A stretch of DNA of 64,000 bases from Citrobacter freundii (lineage in GTDB: Bacteria; Bacteroidota; Bacteroidia; Chitinophagales; Chitinophagaceae). Positions 8,456-17,366 of this stretch are shown here, piece by piece (within the stretch, counting starts at the first letter, position 1; every line of letters starts with the position of its first letter). The position numbers and the translations under genes are program-made. Below the pieces are notes generated by a model. The model saw only the letters and a program-made list of their open reading frames with translations. It was not told where the DNA came from and made no database searches. The stretch covers positions 6,905-70,904 of the forward strand of contig QFQQ01000032.1 in the NCBI GenBank assembly GCA_003243445.1. The letters are read 5' to 3'.

Positions 8456-10984
8456 ATGAAACGTTCTATATTATTTATTGTATCTTTTTTGCCCTTGCTG
8501 GGTTTTGCACAGCTCTCGGGGCGTGTCATTAACGAAAAGGGGCAGGGTATTCCCTTTGCTTCTGTAATAGTGAAAAGCAGTTCTGCCGGCACCAGCACGG
8601 ATTCTGTTGGAAGTTTTTCACTGGCCTCTCCTGATAAATATCCCTTCACTTTGATCGTTACCTCTGTGGGCTACAGGCCTTATGAAACGGCAATAAAGAG
8701 CAATCCTGCCGGTAGCCTCCAGATCGTGCTGCAGGCATTGTATCAGCAGGATACGGTGATCATTACATCACGCAGGCGCCGCGAGGTATTGCAGGATGTG
8801 CCGATCCCGATCTCTGTGATCGGTGGCGGACAGGTGGATGAATCCGGCGCATTTAACGTAACGCGCGTAAAAGAAGTGATCCCTTCTGTGCAGATGTATA
8901 CATCTAATCCCCGCAATACGGGTGTGAATATCCGTGGCATCGGTTCGCCGTTTGGTTTGACCAACGACGGTCTTGACCCCGGTGTGGGCTTTTATATTGA
9001 CGGTGTGTATATCGCGAGACCAGCGGTAGCCACACTCGATTTCATCGACGTTGAGCAGATCGAAGTATTGCGCGGACCGCAGGGAACTTTGTTTGGAAAA
9101 AACACCACTGCCGGTGCTTTTAATATCACCACCCGCAAGCCAACGTTCAAGCCAGGCGGAACTTTTGAAGTGAGCTATGGCAACTACGGTTTTGTACAGG
9201 CAAAAGCTTCGATCACCGGTCCGTTGAGTAAAAAGATCGCGGGACGTTTTTCATTTTCCGGAACCCAACGCGATGGTACTGTTTATAATGAACGCACACA
9301 GCAGCATATTAATGATATTAACAACCTTGGATTGAAAGGACAATTGTTGTATAAGCCTTCTGATGATGTATCCGTTACTGTGTCCGGCGACTATTCACGC
9401 CAGCGTCCCAACGGTTACGCACAGGTACTGGCAGGGGTGGCGCCAACGAAACGCGCTGCGTATCGTCAGTTCAGTGCGATCATTGCGGATCTTCAATATA
9501 CTCCGCCAAGTTACAATGCGTTTGACAGGGTGGTGGACCATGATACACCCTGGAGATCGGGTAATGACCTGGGTGGCGTTTCTGTAAACGCAGATATCAA
9601 GATCGGACCCGGTACATTGACTTCCACAACGGCTTACCGTTTCTGGAACTGGGATCCTTCCAATGACCGTGATTTTACCGGCTTACAGGCCCTGGCAAAA
9701 TCACAGAATCCGGCAAAGCATAAGAACTGGTCACAGGAATTCCGTTATGCCGGCGAGATCAATTCCAGATTGAGTGGCGTAGTTGGTGTATTTCTGCTCG
9801 GACAAAAAGTAGACATTACCGGTACGGAAGAATCGGGCAATGCGCAATGGCGTTTTTCTCAGAGCTCTACGAGCGAATTATGGAAAACACCAGGATTGTT
9901 TGAAGGATACGGCATTTATACAGATGCGTCGATCAAATCGCTTAGCGCAGCAGTGTTTGCAAATGTTGACTGGGAACTGGTGAAAGGTTTGCATGTGTTG
10001 CCTGGTATCCGTTACAATTATGATGAAAAAGATGTGGACTATGACCGGGTGGCAAGAGGTGGCCTTCAAACAAACGATCCTCAGCTGATCGCGTTAAAGA
10101 ATAGTGTGTACAGCAGCCAGGCCTATACTTCGTCCGCTTCTGAAAATAATGTAACCTGGCAGTTGACCGTTGCTTATCGTCCGAATAAAAGGATCAATGC
10201 GTTTGCTACTTATTCCACCAGCTTCAAACCTGTTGGCGTGAATGTGGCCGGCTTGCCAACAGTGAGTGGTCAACCTGCACTGGATCTTGCGGTGATCAAA
10301 CCTGAGTATGACAAACACTATGAGATCGGAGTGAAAACAACACCGTTTGATAATTTCACTTTCAATGTTACTTTCCATAATTCAGATATCAAAGATTACC
10401 AGACAAACGTACAGGCTGCTGAACTGGGTGTGAACCGCGGTTATATCGCCAATGCCGATAAGGTAAATGTGAAAGGTGTTGAAGTGGATGCAAACCTTCG
10501 CGCCAATTCAAACTTCAGTTTCTATGGAGCGCTTGCATATACGGATGGTAAGTATGTAAGATTCACCAATGCACCGTTGCCATTGGAAGAAACTGGTGCG
10601 TCTGTATCATTCAAGGATATTTCCGGAAGTGAACTTCCTGGTATTTCCAAATGGGCAGGCTCATTGGGTGGTGAGTTCAGTACACCATCTGCTTTCCTGG
10701 GGAATGCTTCGAGATTCTTTATCGCGCTGGATGGTTTTTCCAGATCATCATTTTCTTCCAGTGCGTCACCATCAGCGTATCTGAACGTGGCAGGTTACGC
10801 GTTATTCAATGGACGGATCGGTTTTAAAGCAACGCAAGGTCTGTCTGCATACCTCTGGGCGCGTAATATTTTTGATAAAAATTATCACGAACAGTTGCTG
10901 GTAGCCGGTGGTAATGCAGGGCACTATGCTTCCGTACTGGGTGATCCGAGAACGTTTGGCGGAACACTGCGGTATTCGTTCTAG
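8456..10984 (+). CDS. TonB-dependent receptor with carboxypeptidase-like N-terminal domain
   Basis: Outer-membrane active transporter of 842 residues. A signal peptide ends near residue 19 (GFAQ). A carboxypeptidase-regulatory-like domain follows (about 20-95, SGRVINEKGQGIPFASVIV), then the plug (about 110-230, with NIRGIGSP and EQIEVLRGPQGTLFGKNT, the hallmark plug motifs). The rest is a 22-strand-type barrel ending in LRYSF. The plug resembles the iron-complex/FecA-like group more than SusC, and no SusD partner follows, so a siderophore, metal complex or small organic ligand is more likely than a glycan. The gene is monocistronic: a strong terminator follows and two identical operators precede it. 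The shared upstream region with a metal efflux operon suggests, but does not prove, a metal-linked role. Confidence 0.92.
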   Translation: MKRSILFIVSFLPLLGFAQLSGRVINEKGQGIPFASVIVKSSSAGTSTDSVGSFSLASPDKYPFTLIVTSVGYRPYETAIKSNPAGSLQIVLQALYQQDTVIITSRRRREVLQDVPIPISVIGGGQVDESGAFNVTRVKEVIPSVQMYTSNPRNTGVNIRGIGSPFGLTNDGLDPGVGFYIDGVYIARPAVATLDFIDVEQIEVLRGPQGTLFGKNTTAGAFNITTRKPTFKPGGTFEVSYGNYGFVQAKASITGPLSKKIAGRFSFSGTQRDGTVYNERTQQHINDINNLGLKGQLLYKPSDDVSVTVSGDYSRQRPNGYAQVLAGVAPTKRAAYRQFSAIIADLQYTPPSYNAFDRVVDHDTPWRSGNDLGGVSVNADIKIGPGTLTSTTAYRFWNWDPSNDRDFTGLQALAKSQNPAKHKNWSQEFRYAGEINSRLSGVVGVFLLGQKVDITGTEESGNAQWRFSQSSTSELWKTPGLFEGYGIYTDASIKSLSAAVFANVDWELVKGLHVLPGIRYNYDEKDVDYDRVARGGLQTNDPQLIALKNSVYSSQAYTSSASENNVTWQLTVAYRPNKRINAFATYSTSFKPVGVNVAGLPTVSGQPALDLAVIKPEYDKHYEIGVKTTPFDNFTFNVTFHNSDIKDYQTNVQAAELGVNRGYIANADKVNVKGVEVDANLRANSNFSFYGALAYTDGKYVRFTNAPLPLEETGASVSFKDISGSELPGISKWAGSLGGEFSTPSAFLGNASRFFIALDGFSRSSFSSSASPSAYLNVAGYALFNGRIGFKATQGLSAYLWARNIFDKNYHEQLLVAGGNAGHYASVLGDPRTFGGTLRYSF

Positions 10985-11068
10985 GAGAAGAGGGTTGATC
11001 GTCACTAGCTGAAACTTGACAGTTGTTGTTTTCCATTTAATAAGCAGATCCGGAAAAGTCCGGTCTTT

Positions 11069-11106
11069 AACGAGTGGGCAGTTGTTACTGCCCACTCGTT
11101 TTTTGC
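11069..11106 (+). terminator. intrinsic terminator of the receptor gene
   Basis: Perfect 12-bp stem CGAGTGGGCAGT / ACTGCCCACTCG with loop TGTT, followed by a run of T. It lies about 85 bases after the stop codon of the receptor gene. Confidence 0.9.
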
Positions 11107-11297
11107 GTTGGCTACTGCTGATATTCCGCTCTCTTCACCGGGTCATTCTATAGGTAAGCCTGGGCAATGGACGATATCTTTTACTGTCGTATATATTTCA
11201 ATGAATGGGCAAAACGATTTACCGGAAGAATTTGGAAAGAGTGGTACAATCGAGTGAGCTATTTGTTGAGGTTAAATGTACGGTAGTACTTAAGTTT

Positions 11298-11332
11298 AAC
11301 AAAGGCCTGATAAAGGGCTGCAGGCCTTTGTT
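11298..11332. other. 12-bp perfect hairpin of unknown role
   Basis: AACAAAGGCCTG and CAGGCCTTTGTT form a perfect stem around an 11-base loop. There is no T tract after it on either strand, so it is not a typical terminator. It lies between the receptor terminator and the promoter of a small secreted protein. It could be an operator or part of a small RNA. Confidence 0.45.
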
Positions 11333-11467
11333 CTCACACAATTATGTTACGAACGTTTTTACACGATAATGAGCCATGTTACCTTCTATTCTCACTAACC
11401 AATGATGTTTGAAAAAAAATGTGTCAGTGAAAATTTAATATGCACATCTTCGAAATTTGGCAACATA

Positions 11468-11497
11468 TTGGTTAAGGAATGTCTGCTAATCTATTTG
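11468..11497 (+). promoter_or_regulatory. Bacteroidota-type promoter of the 61-residue secreted peptide
   Basis: TTG at 11468-11470, 19 bases, then TCTATTTG at 11490-11497, which matches the phylum consensus TTG/TAnnTTTG at all but one position with ideal spacing. The ATG follows at 11519, giving a short leader. Confidence 0.55.
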
Positions 11498-11518
11498 AAC
11501 ATTTAAAAAGTACAACCC

Positions 11519-11704
11519 ATGAAACTTTTATTAGGTACAGTGGCATTGGGCATTGCAATGCTCTCATTTGCCGGGACAGGAACAGACAATCAGAAAGTAT
11601 CAAGCGAAAAAGTAGTATCTGCATACCAGGATACACTTCCTAAGAAAGATACTTCTAAAAAAGACAAGAAAGAAAAACGAGACACGCTGAATTATCGTTA
11701 TTAA
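11519..11704 (+). CDS. small secreted lysine/aspartate-rich peptide (unknown)
   Basis: A 61-residue protein I do not recognise. A clear signal peptide (about 1-19, MKLLLGTVALGIAML core) is followed by a very polar tail with TLPKKDTSKKDKKEKRDTLNY, so the mature form is about 40 residues, highly charged and probably disordered in the periplasm or outside. The gene is well defined: a good promoter ends 21 bases before the ATG and two terminator-like hairpins follow. It stands alone between a receptor gene and a two-component relic. Function unknown; a short structural or stress-related periplasmic peptide is possible. Confidence 0.7.
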   Translation: MKLLLGTVALGIAMLSFAGTGTDNQKVSSEKVVSAYQDTLPKKDTSKKDKKEKRDTLNYRY

Positions 11705-11711
11705 AAATAAG

Positions 11712-11790
11712 ATAGCTGACCCGTGAGTTTGGCTGGAACGGAAAATTACCATTTCCCTTCTTGTCACATAATGTGGTCAGCTATTTTTTA
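11712..11790 (+). terminator. terminator-like stem after the 61-residue gene
   Basis: ATAGCTGACC (11712-11721) pairs with GGTCAGCTAT (11775-11784), followed by a T tract. The 53-base interior is long for a terminator, so this may instead be a stable transcript end or small RNA structure. Confidence 0.5.
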
Positions 11791-11814
11791 CGATCAATGA
11801 ATTTGTGTTCACAG

Positions 11815-11854
11815 AAAAGGACGTATGGATAAGCTTATCCGTATGTCCTTTTTT
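11815..11854. terminator. long perfect hairpin, bidirectional terminator
   Basis: An approximately 19-bp stem starting AAAAGGACGTATGG and ending in CCTTTTTT, with a near-absent loop at AAGCTT and two G-U pairs. A on the left and T on the right allow use on both strands. It lies between the small secreted gene (plus) and the truncated regulator relic (minus). Confidence 0.75.
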
Positions 11855-11967
11855 GTTTTGAGGAAAACCGGAATTCAAGTTTCATTGCATTTTAAAATCT
11901 TCTGACTGGCAGAAGGGAAAGAACGGTAAGGATATATCAACGTTATAAATGAAATATATGATTGGGC

Positions 11968-12545
11968 TTAAAGCAGATTTTTCCGGTGGATGTCTACTGT
12001 GTGCAGGCTGATGCAAAGTTTATCCGCGATTTGCGGGTTTGTACAGCCGTCTGCAATAAGTATAAGGATCTCTTTTTCTCTTGATGTAAGTACGGGCACG
12101 TTCTTCATTTATTTTTATCGGCTTCCGCCAAACGAAGGTGCTGGCTCATATATAAATTGCCTTCATATACCCGTAGTAATGCTTCTTCAATTTCTTCACG
12201 TGAGGCGCTTTTTAACAGATGGCCCGCAGCGCCATGCTGTATCATTTGCGCAATGTAACTCCGTTCTTTGAACATGCTCATGGCGATCACTTTGATTGCC
12301 GGGAATTCCGTCTTTATTTTTTCTGTCAGCTCAATACCGCTTACTTCCGGCATATTGATATCTGTCAGCACAATATCCGGTATTTCTTTTTTGATCAGGT
12401 CCATTGCTTCCCAGGCATTGCTGGCCAGGCCTGATAATGCTCCGAGTTGCAGTTTAACGCCACTTAACAAACCACCAAGCCCATCGTGCAGATCTTTTGC
12501 AAGACGGCTGCGTTCATCTTCCTGCATAAAGTTGGGGTAGTACAC
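11968..12545 (-). pseudogene. collapsed two-component system (histidine kinase / NarL-type regulator fusion relic)
   Basis: Three broken pieces lie in order on the minus strand. Residues 10-35 of the first frame (ERSRLAKDLHDGLGG) are the phosphoacceptor box of a HisKA_3-type kinase. Without any ATPase domain, the frame runs directly into the middle of a response-regulator receiver (AWEAMDLIKKEIPDIVLTDINMPEVSG, with the phosphoacceptor Asp), which lacks its first beta strand and acidic pair. The frame stops at 12105. A second frame from 12108 encodes the LuxR-type HTH (LTSREKEILILIADG, then SLHTVDIHRKNLL) and stops early at 11968. A kinase-regulator pair therefore seems to have lost the segment joining the two genes, then gained a frameshift and lost its 3' end. 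Confidence 0.8.
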
Positions 12546-12712
12546 AGGGTAAGCCTGGTCAGTGGTTACGGTTCAGTGAGCACGACCGGTCTTGGTAAAC
12601 GACGGTCAGCTACTGGTAATTACAGGCAGGAATAAGTCTGTTTATGCCCTGGTGAAAAGCAAATAAAGCGAACCGTTATATAAACGGTGAAAGATTTTTC
12701 TGGTCTGCTCTT

Positions 12713-13462
12713 TTATTTTTTTAACAGATCTTTCAAATCGATCGCGTTTTCGTAGGCGCTACCGATCGTATTATTAAAGTAGATGTATACCTCCTTTCCC
12801 TGCTTCGACCAGTTTTTTATTTCGGTTGCCCTGTCTTTTAAAAACTGATCACTGTAAGAATCACGGTAGTCTCCTTTTGGCCCATGAAAACGCTGATAGA
12901 TGAAATTTGCTTTCCCATACACTTCACTGTTTTTTGATTTGGGAATATCATGCAACACCATCGTTGCACCAAATTCATTCAGCAGGTCACGTGTTTCTCC
13001 TGTATACCAGGTATTGCTTCTGAATTCAACAGCTTTGTTCCATTCATTGTCCGGATCATGTGATTGTATTTGTTGCAGAATTGTTTCCACTTTTTCATAG
13101 TAGTCAAGCGTGATCTTTCCCGGAAACTGTATTAGCAGGCAGCCCTTCTTTTTTCCAATGGCTTTTGCAGACTGCATGAATTTTTCGATAACAGAAAGAT
13201 CTCCTTTCAGGTCCTTTATATGTGTTACTTCTTTACTGAGTTTTAATGAAAACCTGAAATCATCGGGTACTTCAGCGGTCCATCGCTCATAAGTTCGCGC
13301 AAGCGGGATCTTGTAAAAGGAACTGTTGATCTCTACACTGTCAAAAATGCTCGCATAATAATGAAGCCTGCTTTTTGAACGGAAGTCTGGCGGGAAACTG
13401 GTTTTGTTGCCAGGCACAACCACATTGCTGGTGCCAATAAATATGCGCCCTTTTTTTGCCAT
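12713..13462 (-). CDS. DUF72 family protein (YecE-like)
   Basis: A 249-residue member of the DUF72/YecE family, a TIM-barrel protein of unknown reaction. Visible family features are the N-terminal IFIGTSNVV, SRLHYYASIFDSVEINSSFYKIP (about residues 32-54), KLSKEVTH, and VYIYFNNTIGSAYENA near the C-terminus. No signal peptide, so cytoplasmic. It is monocistronic; the neighbouring genes are an inactive two-component relic and a small hydrophilic protein, which say nothing of function. The start at 13462 gives the expected N-terminus. Confidence 0.9.
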   Translation of the reverse strand: MAKKGRIFIGTSNVVVPGNKTSFPPDFRSKSRLHYYASIFDSVEINSSFYKIPLARTYERWTAEVPDDFRFSLKLSKEVTHIKDLKGDLSVIEKFMQSAKAIGKKKGCLLIQFPGKITLDYYEKVETILQQIQSHDPDNEWNKAVEFRSNTWYTGETRDLLNEFGATMVLHDIPKSKNSEVYGKANFIYQRFHGPKGDYRDSYSDQFLKDRATEIKNWSKQGKEVYIYFNNTIGSAYENAIDLKDLLKK

Positions 13463-13575
13463 AGTGATCTTTATAACTTCCTGATGATAAAGAAGAGGTT
13501 TTCTATATCGCTGAAATTCAAAGTATATGCCAATGCAGCATTCACTCTGGCAGCTTTTTTGTCACAGGTAGGAAA

Positions 13576-13806
13576 ATGCTTGTTATGAATAACGATAAAT
13601 CAAACAAAGAATACAGCAATAAAGTAACCCAGCAAAAAGAGCCCAACGCGGGTAGCGGTGGTTTTAACCAGGGCAGTGAGCAGGACCCGGATTTCGATAA
13701 GGGTACTAAGGTTTCTGATGAAGAAAAGCTGACCGGGCATCAGCCTTCACCCGGAAAAGGGGAACCGGTCAAAAAAGAGCGAGCCAATAAGGCAATGAAT
13801 CAATAG
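13576..13806 (+). CDS. small hydrophilic protein (unknown)
   Basis: A 76-residue, highly polar, glycine- and lysine-rich sequence with no signal peptide or membrane segment, probably disordered. An alternative start three codons later (MNNDKSNKEY, 13585) is equally likely. Short proteins of this composition occur in soil Bacteroidota, sometimes near stress genes, but I cannot assign a family. It is followed, after about 175 bases, by msrA in the same direction. Confidence 0.55.
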   Translation: MLVMNNDKSNKEYSNKVTQQKEPNAGSGGFNQGSEQDPDFDKGTKVSDEEKLTGHQPSPGKGEPVKKERANKAMNQ

Positions 13807-13982
13807 ATTTGATTTCCTTTAACAATTCAGTGGCCAAAATTCATGCATAAAGGGCGGATAATAAGTCACAATGTCGGGTTTGTATGCATGGAACTGTTTT
13901 TGCCTGATTGACGCACATCCAATCGGGAAGTACAACCAGTACTGAACAAAATATTGGAGGTTTGCGTTTAAACAATCATATT

Positions 13983-14474
13983 ATGAGCGACTACAAAAAG
14001 GCATACATCGCGGGCGGTTGCTTCTGGGGAATGGAGGAACTGTTCCGTACTCAACCCGGTGTGGTAGACACTGAGGTTGGATATATCGGAGGTCAGAACG
14101 ACCATCCGACATATCGTAATCATCCGGGCCACGCAGAAGGAATTGAGATCACCTATGATCCATCAAAAACTTCGTTCAAGCAGTTACTGGATTATTTTTT
14201 CAGGATCCATGATCCAAGCACGGTTGACAGACAGGGAAATGATATCGGATCGAGTTATCGCTCTGCAATTTTCTTCCAGAATGAAGAAGAAAAGAAAGAC
14301 GCTGAAGAGATGATCAGGATCGTCGATGCATCCGGTCGCTGGGATGGAAAAGTGGTGACAACACTGGAACCATATAAACCGTTCTGGGCGGCAGAAGAAG
14401 AGCATCAGGATTACCTGGTGAAACGGCCAAATGGTTATACCTGCCATTTTGAAAGGTTTGGGACCTTTCTTTAA
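13983..14474 (+). CDS. msrA: peptide-methionine (S)-S-oxide reductase MsrA
   Basis: Reduces methionine-S-sulfoxide in proteins and free amino acid, repairing oxidative damage. The catalytic motif AGGCFWGMEELF lies at residues 10-21, with the nucleophilic Cys. Further family landmarks are VGYIGG, the HPGHAEGIEI-like block and the DPSTVDRQGNDIGSSYRSAIFF block. The frame is open from 13908, but the ATG at 13983 gives the usual short N-terminus and 163 residues, so I choose that. The C-terminus ends FERFGTFL without the resolving-Cys tail of longer MsrA proteins; a Cys in GYTCHFERF could serve. Cytoplasmic. A terminator follows directly. Confidence 0.95.
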   Translation: MSDYKKAYIAGGCFWGMEELFRTQPGVVDTEVGYIGGQNDHPTYRNHPGHAEGIEITYDPSKTSFKQLLDYFFRIHDPSTVDRQGNDIGSSYRSAIFFQNEEEKKDAEEMIRIVDASGRWDGKVVTTLEPYKPFWAAEEEHQDYLVKRPNGYTCHFERFGTFL

Positions 14475-14482
14475 AAAATTCA

Positions 14483-14508
14483 GGGGCAACAATCGTTGCC
14501 CTTTTTTT
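14483..14508 (+). terminator. intrinsic terminator of msrA
   Basis: GGGCAAC (14484-14490), loop AATC, GTTGCCC (14495-14501), then seven T. It starts about 10 bases after the msrA stop codon. Confidence 0.9.
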
Positions 14509-14594
14509 ATGTCCTGGTTTGGAAGATCAGTTGAAAACCGTCGGTCGATGCTGTCATCCTGGCGGTACCAATGCTTAAAGACCGATCCGCGAGC

Positions 14595-17048
14595 CTATCT
14601 TACCAGCAACAGATTTCCTTTCTTTGTGATCACCCTTCCTGTATAATCGATTCCCTGCACCATATATACAAAGTTGGATGAGCCCTGCATGGTTCCTCCG
14701 ATCCGTCCATCCCAGCCTCTGCCGATCACCGAGGTGCTGAAAACAAGCTGGCCCCAGCGGTTATAAATCCGGAAGTAATTCAATTGCTGCACACCCACAC
14801 AGATAGGGATGATCTGATCATTATGTCCATCGCCGTTTGGCGTAAATGCCGAAGGCATAAAGATATCAGCCCCGGTTTTGAATACCGTTACTTTTATCTC
14901 GTCTGTTCCCTGGCACCCGGCCGGCGTTGTGGCGGCAACTTTATACGTGATCGATGTGGGATCAGTGTTGGTGTATTGCGCGATCGGGTTGGGGATCGTT
15001 GTATTATTCAGACCGGTGGAAGGCATCCAAAGGAAGGTATTTGCTTGCGGAACACTTACAGTGGCATTCAACTGAAGCGGCTGGCCAACTACAACAGCTG
15101 TATCATTACCCGCAAATACCGTAACCGGTGGAGCAACATTAATATGGAAAGTATCTCTCAGCGGATTCGGGCAACCTGCATTATTTACGATCAGCACCAG
15201 GTCGGTTGTGGAAGTTGGTGCAGCATTGGCGGTCAGGCTGTATGGCAATGACGTAACTGTGCCATTGCCGCCGCCGGTTATGATCGAGGGGCTGCTCCAG
15301 CTGTAATTGGTTCCCGTTGTGATCGTGGCATTCAATACGGCAAATTTTCCATAGCAGATCGAAGAGCTGTCCGGAGAAATAGATGCTGAAGGATATGCCG
15401 TATTATAAAAACGGATCACAGCTGATGTAGTTGTATCAGCAGGACAAACACCATTCTTTACTATCGTCCGGTAATAAACGGTTGAGTTTATAGATGCCGG
15501 CTGGTAGCTTGTTTGCTGATTCACGGGGATAAAACCCGCCCAGTTTGCATTATCCGCAGACCGTTGCCAGTTCACCACGTCTCCTGTATTTCCTGTCAGT
15601 TGAAGCATTGGCAGGACAGGCTGATTCAAACAAACATTGACATCAGAAGGCTGAATACTGCCCGCAACACTTTTCGCATTTACGGTAATGATCGCTGCGG
15701 TAGCTGTGTCGATCCGGCAGGTTGGCCCATTCTGTACAAGTGCTGCGTAATAAGTAGTTGCTGTCAGGTTTTGAGCGGTATATGGATTGGTAGCAACGCC
15801 GAGCGAAGTCCAGCTTGTTCCGTTTTGCGAGGAAACCCAATCGACCACACTGCCTGTCGAACCAGCCGTTGTAAGCAAAGTCGAATTAGTACCCGCGCAG
15901 ACTGTTGCATCGGAGTTTACCTGTCCCGCAACCGTTGGGGGTGTGGTAGTAACCTGTATCGTATCCCTGAGGTTAGCGCAACTATTCGATTGCTGCGCGA
16001 TGATCTCTCCGCCATTTGTTCCGGCTTCGACCACCAGTATGTTTGAATTTGCTCCGGAGATGATGGTCCATCCTGCCGGGACGGTCCATGCATACGTTCC
16101 GTTTGCCAGCGCGGGAATTGAATAAGTAAGACTGCTGTTGGTGCAGGCGATTGCCGGTCCGCTGATCTCAAGACCGGCGCAGGTATTCCGCAAGGCAACA
16201 TATGCATACGCAAAGTGAGCACCGGGGCGGCAGTTATTTGTTTCAAAGGTCAGCGTTACCTGTTGGCCACGGTAGGGTGAAAGATCAAAGGTTACTTCGG
16301 TCCAGCCTTTGGTCCATACATCCTGCAGCAAGGTACCGTTGTTGCCGGCCTGACCTGCATAGGAAAGGAACAGTTCCGGGCTATTGGTAAATCCGCTTGC
16401 AAGCGCGCCCGCCGAGTCAAGCGTAGCGCCGGTTGAGCTGCCTGCTCCACCGCCTCCGCCTCCGCTTTGGGCGTCATTGTGTGTGGGAAGATAATATTGT
16501 GGCGATGCGCAACTGATCACGCTGTCTTTTGTTTGCAGTGTTGCTTTGAACAGCGGTTGCTCATTGGAATTATGTGTACCGTTCTCCAGCACCAGCGCAT
16601 AGGCATAGGTCATGGTATACGGAACAGCGGTAGAACCTGGCGGCACATCGATCACATAAGAAACCGAACGTGTGAAGCCCCCGGGATTGGGGCTGCCTGA
16701 ATTCAGATCATGTGAAGTGGATGTTGAACCAAGTTGTATAGAATAATTATAGGCATAACCATTGACGACAGGAACAGTCTGAAATTTTCCGTAATGATCA
16801 GTTGAAGGAGTGGTGATAACGCGGATGCCGGTTGTTTGAATATTGTATTCATTGAGCGTGTTTATGCCGGCATTGGGTGCGGGGTAGCTGATAGGTGTGC
16901 CGCCTACAAGTCCGATACTTGCAGACCAGTTGGACAGATCCCCGGTCGAGAAATTAATATTAACAGGGCAGGTCTGCAATTGGGCCAGGCAAGGATTTGT
17001 CATCCCAAAGCCGATACCGCACATTATCGCCAAGATCAATTTTCTCAT
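14595..17048 (-). CDS. T9SS type B-sorted secreted protein with Ig/PKD-like domains
   Basis: A large (817-residue) surface or secreted protein. A signal peptide ends near residue 22 (CLAQ). Residues about 25-290 form a lectin-like or jelly-roll-like region (CPVNINFSTGDLSNWSASIG; VTLTFETNNCRPGAHFAYAYV). Three or so Ig/PKD-like repeats follow with the recurring pattern VCAGTNSTLL...VDWVSSQNGTSW and VCLNQPVLPML...VNWQRSADNANW. The last 90 residues are the gliding-motility type C-terminal domain (PSAFTPNGDGHND, then YNRWGQLVF, ending NLLLVR), the sorting signal of type IX secretion, type B. The likely role is an adhesin or other surface protein. It stands alone, with repeats on its upstream side. 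Confidence 0.9.
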   Translation of the reverse strand: MRKLILAIMCGIGFGMTNPCLAQLQTCPVNINFSTGDLSNWSASIGLVGGTPISYPAPNAGINTLNEYNIQTTGIRVITTPSTDHYGKFQTVPVVNGYAYNYSIQLGSTSTSHDLNSGSPNPGGFTRSVSYVIDVPPGSTAVPYTMTYAYALVLENGTHNSNEQPLFKATLQTKDSVISCASPQYYLPTHNDAQSGGGGGGAGSSTGATLDSAGALASGFTNSPELFLSYAGQAGNNGTLLQDVWTKGWTEVTFDLSPYRGQQVTLTFETNNCRPGAHFAYAYVALRNTCAGLEISGPAIACTNSSLTYSIPALANGTYAWTVPAGWTIISGANSNILVVEAGTNGGEIIAQQSNSCANLRDTIQVTTTPPTVAGQVNSDATVCAGTNSTLLTTAGSTGSVVDWVSSQNGTSWTSLGVATNPYTAQNLTATTYYAALVQNGPTCRIDTATAAIITVNAKSVAGSIQPSDVNVCLNQPVLPMLQLTGNTGDVVNWQRSADNANWAGFIPVNQQTSYQPASINSTVYYRTIVKNGVCPADTTTSAVIRFYNTAYPSASISPDSSSICYGKFAVLNATITTGTNYSWSSPSIITGGGNGTVTSLPYSLTANAAPTSTTDLVLIVNNAGCPNPLRDTFHINVAPPVTVFAGNDTAVVVGQPLQLNATVSVPQANTFLWMPSTGLNNTTIPNPIAQYTNTDPTSITYKVAATTPAGCQGTDEIKVTVFKTGADIFMPSAFTPNGDGHNDQIIPICVGVQQLNYFRIYNRWGQLVFSTSVIGRGWDGRIGGTMQGSSNFVYMVQGIDYTGRVITKKGNLLLVR

Positions 17049-17366
17049 CGGGTGTAAATTTACCGGAATTTTTAAGGTTTTCCCTTTCGTGCCGCTCGAT
17101 CAGGCGGAAGTATCGGTAAAACCGACACAGAAATCCGCCGTTAATCTATCCTGATCGTCTGCGACCTATATAACGTTGCTTCCGGGCGGATATTTTGGGG
17201 ACGGGATGCCGGTGTTGAACGGTCGGATTTTAAATCCGGCATGCGGGCAGTTTTTGAATGGGTTGATGGCGGGGCGGGGATGGGAAGCGTTTGCGGGGGA
17301 TTGTTTGGACGTTTAGATCATCAACTGATCTTCGCTTGTAAGTCGACTGGTAAGAAAATCTTGAAT
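17049..17366. other. intergenic region without a recognised gene
   Basis: This stretch is upstream of the T9SS-secreted gene and should hold its promoter. I see no convincing coding frame and no complete TAnnTTTG/TTG pair on the minus strand. The part from about 17220 to 17310 is G-rich (GGCGGGGCGGGGATGGG) and looks unlike the flanking DNA. Confidence 0.4.

Noticed and set aside
12099..12540. Could the kinase-receiver fusion be a true hybrid regulator?
   Set aside because: It lacks the ATPase domain, the first receiver strand with its acidic pair, and an in-frame HTH, so it is treated as a pseudogene, with residual function left open in the findings.
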